64,000 bases of DNA from positions 786,745 to 850,744 of the forward strand of contig NW_025855829.1 in the NCBI RefSeq assembly GCF_002878395.1, read 5' to 3'. Position numbers and translations under genes: made by a program. How positions within the stretch are numbered: the stretch's first letter is position 1; each line of letters opens with the position of its first letter. Of the stretch, positions 56,345 to 64,000 are shown piece by piece. Below the pieces are notes generated by a model, which saw only the letters and a list, made by a program, of their open reading frames with translations, did no database searches and was not told where the DNA came from. This DNA is from Capsicum annuum (Eukaryota; Streptophyta; Magnoliopsida; Solanales; Solanaceae).

Positions 56345-56816
56345 GACGGATACAAAATGAGAATAAAGGAATCTCTCAAGTAACAGGTGCTCCACGGTTA
56401 ACTGCAAAGTTATGAGACAATCGAAAGAGCTTCCACTGAAGATCATTTCAAGGGAAACATCCTTTAGTGGTATTGCCTCTCTTCAAAGGGTCCAAGTGAT
56501 GTCGAAGGAAAGGACACGGGATAAAGGTGTACTCATCAGGTGCACGGACACGCAATGTACCTACCTGACCTATGTAGAGAATATTAGTTATCACCTGTAA
56601 TAGATATAGTACCTGGAGCAATATCGTTGGTTATAGTATTATAAAGTAGGAAAGAACTCATCCTATTGGCTAGAACTATTTATTATACCCTATAAATAGT
56701 TGTTTTCTCATCATTTGTAGGACATCTGAAAATACATTCCAAACAATACAATATGTTTTTCACTTGTTCATTAAGTAATTGATCCTCTTTCAATTTTTTC
56801 TATTTTACTTGCACTT
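56345..56816 (+). other. Promoter-like flanking segment, origin unknown
   Basis: GC content is higher than in the surroundings. CCCTATAAATAGTTG (about 56688) is a good TATA box. The 62-codon frame at 56412-56600 has no likeness I know. It could be an LTR or leader fragment of a retroelement; I found no matching second copy, primer site or coding domain. Confidence 0.35.
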
Positions 56817-56939
56817 AGCTCTTAAAAAGGGTATTCTACCCTTGGAGGATGTCACTACGGGCTCTTTTCCTTAGATATAGCTCTCGAAAAGGGTATTCTA
56901 CCCTTGGAGGACGTCACTATGAGCTCTTTTCCTTAGATC
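56817..56939 (+). repeat. 62-bp tandem duplication
   Basis: Two near-identical units (56817-56878 and 56879-56939), each with 'aagggtattctacccttgg' and a following 'ctcttttccttagat'. The core GGGTATTCTACCC is itself an inverted repeat. Confidence 0.93.
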
Positions 56940-57039
56940 TGAATTATATCATTATTTTATATCACAACATTTTAGGTTTTTATCCATGTTGAAATATGTG
57001 GCCAAAACTATTAAAAAAATATTGTCATTGATGAAAAGA

Positions 57040-57310
57040 CACATTTTTTACTTTAGACAACACTTTTTGAGAGATGACTTAATTTACATAACTTTGATCT
57101 AAGATCCCGCTTTTCAAGTGTTGCTTTAGAAGCAACTCTTTTGACATATAAAGGCTACGCTTATAACTCCTCATATGACAACGCTTTTTATGACAAACTA
57201 CTTTTTAAGTGGGCCTTTGTTATCTCCAGGCACACTTGCAAAGTGTGACCGCAAGTACCTGCTCTAAATTAACATATATGAAGTGTTGCCTTTACTAGCG
57301 TATAACCACA
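57040..57310. other. Possible CACTA-like subterminal repeat fragment
   Basis: Words such as AAGTGTTGCYTTTA recur in both orientations (about 57056-57070 inverted, 57116 and 57281). CACTA elements carry short inverted subterminal repeats like this. No CACTA terminus or transposase is visible, so the call is weak. Confidence 0.25.
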
Positions 57311-58141
57311 CATTAACATCCATGTGGCCAGATTTTTTAAGTATGAAAATATTCTGTAGGCTTTAAATTATTATTTATATCCAACAATTTTATTTTGCAA
57401 TATCAACTCATCACTATTATACATTATTATCCTATTTAAATAATTTCAAACACTGAACTAGCTAATACATAACTCAAAATAATAATTCAAATGTACAAAT
57501 TTTCAATAATCTTAAATATATATCTTATTCTACATATTAATAAAATAATATTTCAAGTCATGCACTTGCAATGAATTAAGAGAAATCAAATCTAAGAACA
57601 ATCACAATTGTTCAAAACTGAAATGTTATATTCTTATTAAAGTCTGATATTCTTTTCTAGGCTGTTTGAACTATCTTTGACATGTGTACTTTCATATAAT
57701 AATTTAAAATTGCCTTATGAATTTGGGTGATCTCGAACCAAAAATTTCTTTATTATATCGTGAGAGCCTCTAAATATCAAAGGATTGTCAAACCTATAAT
57801 GAGAATGAGAGTTAAAATGAATCAAATAAGCTTGCGTCCATAAGCGTTAAAATTTTAAAACTGTAGGAAGATGCTACAAGCCAAGACACTTCTGCACCTT
57901 ACAGAAAATCATGTTGAGTGGTGTGCATGGTTGAATTAATGCAAAAATTGAAAAATAAAAGAATAATAAAATTAATTATATAAGGGACAAATGTATTTAA
58001 GTATATATGGTACCCTTGATTTCCTTATATATTTACTTTTTGATATTTTAAATGCACTAAATTAAAATTCTAGATCCTATTGAAAAAGGGAAAGAACTTC
58101 CACTGCACCTCAATTTGATGGGATTTTTAATAAGCAATCAA
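57311..58141. other. AT-rich intergenic DNA, no gene seen
   Basis: No frame, repeat or terminus recognised. Confidence 0.5.
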
Positions 58142-59059
58142 TCTATATAAAATATAAAATAGAAACATAAGAGTAATGATGTGTCATACTTCTAAAGCCA
58201 AGAATGATATTTATCTTTTTTCTCAAATTTTTGACAATTGTTTTTAAAAGAATTCAAGTATATGATTCACTAGAAAAACTGAAAATTGATTCTTAAATAA
58301 CATTCTCTTAATTATTCAATTACTTTTCAGTTTAGATAGCCCAAAAGTCATTTTCATTAAATTAGATATCATTTATAATGCAATAAAATACTATTTTAAT
58401 TTTATTACTTTCTCCTTTTGGCTGCTACAATGTTTTTTTCCTTAGCAGTGAAGATTTTCATTTTCTTTTTTAGAAAAAAATTATTTTTGTTTTATATTAA
58501 AAGAATTCAAAAGTAACTCCTTTAACTCTCTTAATTATATTAAATAATATTGAATGTCAAGAGACTTTATACCTTATAAAATAAATATATAAACAACATG
58601 AAGATAAGCAAAATCCAATAATAAGTTTCAATCCTTTGAAGGGAAAAGTAGGTAATAAAACATAGACTTCTCTTCATGTTCTACAATGCACGAGTTGTAT
58701 ATAAAATTTTCAAATTATTTGTCAAAGAAAGAAAGCTAAACAACAGAGTCGACCTTCAATTTTTTAGGGGAAACCTATTCCTCTCAGGATGTATATGAAA
58801 ATTATGTTAGAATTTTGTTATCACTGGAAATCTTGATTAGTTTCTCTAATCTATTAGTATATTTAAAATAATTTCTTTCTTTATACTTCTTATTAATTAT
58901 TATAAATGTGATTTGTCTTCCTCTAGCTTTTAAAATGTTGTCTTTGTATGTGGTTTGACTTGAGAGATTCACAAGAGACCCTAAAAACGTGGTGAAAAAA
59001 ATTACTAAAAAAAATTTTAGCGAAATCATACAAGGTTATTATTGCTCATTTTAAGCCTA

Positions 59060-59597
59060 AAGCGATCTATTCCTATTTTTATGGGACAACATCTATAAGA
59101 TAACGATATATAATTTATTCATCTGTACATATTTACTATAGTTATAAAGTTAAGCATTGTTAGATTTCTCAAAGGTGGTATATAGTTGTTTTATATTTTT
59201 CTTTTTAATTAGATAGTGATATTGTAAATTATATAACTAAACAACGAAAGTGAGCAAAGGGATGGTTCATCACGATTCATGTCCTTCATGCATAAAAATT
59301 AAGGTAGTTTTGAATTATATATTTTTTAAGCGATCTATTCCTATCTTTATGGGACAACATCGATAAGGTAGAGATATATAATTTATTTATTTGTACATAT
59401 TTACTATAGCAATAAAGCTAAGCATTGTTAGATTTCTCAAAGATGGTATATTTTATAGTTGTTTTATATTTTTTTTGTAATTAGATAATGATATTGTAAA
59501 TCATATAACTAAACAACGAAAGTGAGAAAAGGGATGGTTCATTACGATTCATGTTCTTCATGCATAAAAATTAAGGTAGTTTTGAATTATATAATTT
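59060..59597 (+). repeat. 268-bp tandem duplication inside the Helitron
   Basis: Unit 1 is 59060-59327 and unit 2 begins at 59328. Both start 'aagcgatctattcctat' and end near 'aggtagttttgaattatat'. Confidence 0.93.
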
Positions 59598-60289
59598 TTG
59601 TTCTTGTCTTTTAGCATATTTCTGCAGGTATATATATTTCAAAGTTGTATGGTAAATAATTAATCTATGATTTAACAAAATATGGCCTATTGTCATTAAT
59701 TAACGACAAAAATTACAAAACAGGTTCATTATTAAGCTAATATTACCGCTCACTGATACTGTAAACATTCTTTTGATTCATCGAATAAGACTTACAAATG
59801 TAAGGCCTTTAACTTTCTCTTCTTTTTTAAGAAGAATTTAAAATCATGAAACGTGATATTTATCATACTTAATATTGATAATTTAAAATAATTAATATTT
59901 GAGAAGAAAAAGCAAACTTATTTGAGGTAGGAAAATTTTAGAGATATACATTAAAGAATAAAAAAATTAAGAAGAAAAAGGGAACAACAACAAGAAAAAA
60001 AATATAAGGAAAGGAAATAAATTAGATAATAAAAATGTAAATGAATGGACTACATCTTCCGTTACTATTTATTTAAAATATTTATCAATGAAATTTACAC
60101 ATACCTTTTTGAGATAAGATATATATTATGGATAGATGTCATGCATACACAAACACATAATTATTTATATTTATAATTTAACAATTTATGTAATAATTGA
60201 TTTCTATAAGCATATTCATGAAAATTTTCTGCTATTCTATTATTAATAAATTTATAATAATTTAATTTTCTATTAATGCTATTTATAAT

Positions 60290-60302
60290 CGCGCGAAGCG
60301 CG
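60290..60302 (+). other. Helitron 3' hairpin
   Basis: Stem CGCGC / GCGCG with loop GAA, followed 10 nt later by CTAG. Confidence 0.8.
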
Positions 60303-60316
60303 GACTATTTTACTAG

Positions 60317-60720
60317 TATAAATATATAAAATAAGAATATAGGCTTGATGATGTGGTATGTCTCACGAGCAAGTATTCTTATTTATCTTTTTTTTTCAAT
60401 TTTTGGGGATTTTCTCTATTTTTAAAAATGTATCTACTATGCCTAAAACAAATAAGAATCAAAAGTCACCTATTAAAGATTGAAACGGAAATATGTAATC
60501 TGTGTGTGTATATATATATATATATATAAGAGGAATAGAGGCATGCTGATGTGACATGCCTCAAAAGTCAGGATTGTCATTTATCTTTTTTGTCAATTTT
60601 TTGATATTTTTCTCTTATTTTCAACTTATGAAATTACTTAAAATTAAATAAACTCTATTAATTATCCCTCATTTTTTTTCAATTTGGAATACTAAAAGTC
60701 ACTATTAATTCAGTCATTAG
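60317..60720 (+). mobile_element. Two further Helitron-like 5' ends in tandem
   Basis: From 60317 ('aggcttgatgatgtggtatg...cttatttatc') and again from about 60519 ('aggcatgctgatgtgacatg...catttatc') the sequence repeats the opening motif of the Helitron at 58142. An (AT)n tract at 60511-60528 separates them. No hairpin plus CTAG end is seen for either within the window. Confidence 0.45.
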
Positions 60721-60728
60721 TGAATCAT

Positions 60729-61080
60729 TTATGCCATCAAAATAATAAAACCACATAAAACCTCAAGTGCACAAGACAAAACTTGACTGAATTGGGTATT
60801 ATGCTCCAAATAAATCTGAAATGAACAATACAAAAATGCAGTGGAAAAGGAGACACCAAAAGGAGAGAAAGAAAATTCATTAAGTGCAGTGCAGTCGACG
60901 GAAACGTTAGATTCAGGTATGGTTGCTGCTTTGGCCACGGACAGCGTCCCTATGATTTCGTTACGATTTATAATTCTGCGAATTGATGATCAAAAACTTA
61001 TGAAAAATTATTTTTTCATGTATAGGCTTCTCAAGAATGGAGGTGTTAGTATGTTGGTAACTAGAGGGCCAAATAAATGA
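60729..61080. other. Unrecognised GC-richer segment with opposed short frames
   Basis: Frames of 79 codons (+, 60841-61080) and 69 codons (-, 60938-60729) overlap. The composition is less AT-rich than its surroundings and a donor-like CAG/GTATGG occurs at about 60916. It could be a gene or exon fragment carried by a Helitron; I cannot identify it. Confidence 0.3.
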
Positions 61081-61149
61081 TTTTTGAAAAAACAACGTAC
61101 CAAAGATCGAAGAATAATTTGTTTACCCCGAGAAGAACTGTTGCTGAGA

Positions 61150-61980
61150 AGTGTAAGTTACTTTTTTAATATACTCTTTTGATTTGACAAACGATGAAAA
61201 ATATAGAGGGGTGTAAATTCTTCTATTCTACTCTTTTGATTTACAAAGAATGAAGAATATGTACTAAAATGACATGAGAAGCTATATAAAAAACGAATTT
61301 ATGATTTTCTTCTAAAAGCAAAGAATATATTTAGTATGATAATTGTAGAAGAATGAGGAGATAAATTGCAAAATAAAAGGAAGAAAATATTGAATTAAAT
61401 GGAAAGATTATATTTTTAAAAAAAATGTAGTAAGGGAAGAAAAAAAAAGGAAAAACTAAAATTATTAAATAAATAATAAAAAAATAAAAAATAAAATATA
61501 AAAAAATATTTTTTTCTTATGTGGCTTTTAGTTTTAGTTTTCTTTTAATCACTTTTTAAATTATTTTTTATTTGATATATTTAAAACAAGAAAAACTATA
61601 AAAAGTTTATAGTTTTAGCTTTCATAAAAGCAATTGTTTAAAATTTAATAGAAGTAGAACAAAAAATTAATATGAAAAGTTATTTAAAAGAATAATTTAT
61701 GATTTTCCATTTAAAGGTAAAGAACAAATTTAATGAGATAATTGGAGAAAATTGAGGGATAAATAAGTAAAATTACAATATAAAAGGAAGATATTGAATT
61801 AGATGGTAATAAATAAAAAGAATAGGGATAAAGGTCAGAAAAAGGAAAGGAAAAGAAAAATATAAAAATATCAAATAAATAATAAAACATAACAAATAAA
61901 GAAAATTAAATGTAAAAATATAGTTTTTTAAGTTAGGTTGCTTTTAGTTTTATTTTTTCTTTTAATTACTATTATTTTGA
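61150..61980. repeat. Diverged duplicated AT-rich block
   Basis: About 61310-61650 and 61680-62030 share the order 'gatttt(c/t)..aaaggtaaagaa', 'gagataattg.agaa', 'aataaataataaaa.ata' and 'ggcttttagttttagttttcttttaat'. They are old tandem copies with many differences. Confidence 0.5.
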
Positions 61981-64000
61981 TCTTTTCTATTTGATATTTA
62001 ATTTAGAAAAAATTATAAAATTCATAATTTAACTTTCAAAAATATATACACACTTATATATAAGAAATAGTAAAGAATTTACTGAATGAGAATTAAACAT
62101 ATAATTGCGTGACATAAAGATAAAGAACTACAAATATGTAAAAAAGAAATTTATATAAAATAATATTTTATTAATTTTTGAAATAGTGTTAATTTTTTTT
62201 TTTAAATAGATTACTTTATATTTGATCTTTTGCATATTTCTTTTACATTTTTTTTTGTTACTTTTAATTTTCCTTTATTTGTTGCTAATTCTAATTACAT
62301 TTTTGTGTGATTAAAGTTTGATTCTTACTTTATGTAGGTATGCCTTTTTGTTTTCTCTTGCTTCATTTATTTAAGTTAATTATGTGAAGAAACTTTTTAT
62401 TTTTTTTAATTAAATATTTATTACAGATTTATTTTAAATTATAAAATCATACAAAAATCATTTGTGAGAATTATAAAGATTTTGTCTATATTTTTCTATT
62501 TTGTATTTGTAATGTCTGACAGACTTTTGAGGCTCAAAATTTTTTCATATATTCAATTTTATTTTTGTTTCCATTCTTTCTTTTATTTAATACATTTAAT
62601 GCACATAATTATTGTGTGTATCTCCATGGCTAGGTCTATTTTTTTAAAAGATTATGAATTTTTATTTTTTTTAAATTTAAGTTTGTAAACATATTTATAT
62701 TTGATATAATAATCGTGTGTGCTTTTGTCATCTTGGGATAGAGGAGTTGGGTGAGTAAATTTAAAATCAAAATTAATTTTCAAAAAAAATGTGTATTTCC
62801 ATATTTTTACTAACACACTATTACTTTTCTTTTGATTTTTTCTATTTGATATTTAATTCAGAAAAAAACTATAAAATTCATATGTTTAACTTTTAAAAAT
62901 ATATACACAATTATATATAAGAAATATTAAAGAATTTACTGAATGAGAATTAAAAATATAATTGCATGATATAAAGATAAAGTATTATAAATATGTAAAA
63001 AGGGAATTTATATAAAATATTATTTTATTAGTTTTTTTAAATAGTGTTAACTTTTTTTAAAATAGATTACTTTATATTTGATCTTTTGCATTTTTCTTTT
63101 ACCTTTTTTTGTTAATTTTAATTTTTCTTTATTTGTTGTTAATTCTAATTGCATTTATGTGTGATTAATAATTGATTCTTACCTTATGTAGGTATGACTT
63201 TGTTTTGTCTAGCTTCATTTGTTCAGGTTAATTATGTGAAGAAATTTATTATTATTTTTTAAATTAAATATTTATCACACATTTATTTTAAATTATAAAA
63301 TCACTCAAAAATCATTTGTGAGAGTTATGAAGATTTTATCTATATTTTTCTATTTTGTATTTGTAATGTCTGACAGATTTTTGAGTCTCAAATTTTTTTA
63401 GCATATTCAATTTTATTTTTGTTTTCATTCGTTATTTTACTTATACATTTAATGCATGAAATTATTGTGTGTATCTCCATGGCTAGGTCTATCTTTTTTT
63501 TTTTTAAAAGATTATGAATCTCTTTTTAAAAAAAAAAAAAAAAAGTAAATTTGTAAACATATTTATATTTGATATAATAAAATTTTTTTAAAATAGATTA
63601 CTTTATATTTTATCTTTTGCATTTTTCTTTTACCTTTTTTTTGGTTACTTTTAATTTTTCTTAATTTGTTGTTAATTCTAATTACATTTATGTGTTATTA
63701 CTGTTTGATTCTTACCTTATGTAGGTATGACTTTTTGTTTTCTCTTGCTTCGTTTATCTAGGTTAATTATGTAAAAAAATTTATGATTTTTTTAAATTAG
63801 ATATTTATTACAAATTTATTTCAAATTATAAAACCACTCAAAATTCATTTGTGAGAATTATAAAGATTTTGTCTATATTTTTCTATTTTGTATTTGTTAT
63901 GTCTGACAGACTTTTGCGTCTCCAAATTTTTTAGTATATTCAATTTTATTTTTGTTTCCATTCTTTATTTTACTTAATACATTTAATGCACGAAATTATT
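61980..64000 (+). repeat. 855-bp tandem repeat, two copies plus a partial third
   Basis: 'tctatttgatatttaatt' starts comparable units at 61986 and 62841. 'cttatgtaggtatg' recurs at about 62331, 63184 and 63718, and 'tgtgtgtatctccatggctaggtct' at 62614 and 63466. The third copy begins near 63577 at an internal position of the unit and runs off the window end. Small frames (for example 62464-62688) lie within it and are not convincing genes. Confidence 0.9.

Larger units (their letters stand above)
58142..60316 (+). mobile_element. Non-autonomous Helitron
   Basis: The 3' end has the Helitron signature: a GC-rich hairpin CGCGCGAAGCGCG (60290-60302), a 10-nt spacer and CTAG (60313-60316) followed by host T. 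The 5' end is placed at TCTATATAAAATATAAAATA (58142) after host A, consistent with insertion between A and T. The opening 'atgatgtgtcat' phrase is shared with two further starts downstream (60317 and about 60519). No Rep/helicase frame is present; the largest frame (58802-59029, minus) is not recognisable. The 5' border is less certain than the 3' border. Confidence 0.72.

Noticed and set aside
56345..56940. Possible endogenous pararetrovirus promoter region
   Set aside because: Only a TATA box and a short duplication are visible; no viral coding motif lies nearby, so I left it as unknown.
60841..61080. 79-codon frame as a protein-coding gene
   Set aside because: No recognisable similarity, an opposed overlapping frame of similar length, and no flanking exons. 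Kept only as an unrecognised segment.
1..64000. tRNA, rRNA or microRNA genes
   Set aside because: I saw no tRNA box A/B pair or rRNA similarity. The palindromes are too many and too degenerate to call individual microRNA hairpins without small-RNA data.

Overview
The window is nuclear DNA of a flowering plant. It is AT-rich and contains no intact ordinary gene; nearly every recognisable coding stretch belongs to a transposable element and is broken. The element families fit Solanaceae: an RTE-type LINE with a (TTG)n tail, Ty3-type LTRs starting TGTAACACCCC, and Mutator-like elements (MULEs) carrying Ulp1-like protease genes. Pepper (Capsicum) is my best guess, by inference only. A 100-base N run at 43094-43193 is an assembly gap.

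Layout. 1-2339: AT-rich DNA with a PIF/Harbinger-like MITE (644-1705). 2340-6281: a decayed Ty1/copia element with 244-bp LTRs and a perfect 5-bp target-site duplication. 6350-56344: a composite MULE of about 50 kb bounded by the 9-mer AGGATTCTT, with terminal inverted repeats of about 1.2 kb. 56345-64000: flanking DNA with a promoter-like duplicated segment, a non-autonomous Helitron (58142-60316), further Helitron-like starts and an 855-bp tandem repeat.

The composite MULE is the most interesting part. It holds a transposase pseudogene (about 21.8-24.2 kb), a C-terminal remnant of the same gene on the other strand (10.3-10.74 kb), three copies of a small coiled-coil gene convergent with the transposase, and at least three lineages of Ulp1/DUF1985 genes. 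ULP-A (43.8-47.3 kb, +) and ULP-B (55.0-48.1 kb, -) converge. ULP-C survives as 5' fragments in two large palindromes (15.4-17.5 and 26.4-28.5 kb). Two divergent promoter modules with a 164-bp tandem array between them lie in opposite orientation at 11.5-14.9 and 40.0-43.5 kb. A degenerate short palindrome with core CATCTGTTGCAACAGATG fills spacers and introns but avoids exons. The 9-mer AGGATTCTT occurs three times: at both outer borders and at the exact centre of a palindrome where two MULE ends meet (19117-19125). This suggests MULE copies accumulated head-to-head on one target site.

Later insertions into the MULE are a Ty3-like element without coding capacity (29062-39924, minus strand) that itself holds a solo LTR of a related family (32154-34566), an RTE LINE inside ULP-B (49181-52141), and an L1 LINE fragment (about 19366-20955).
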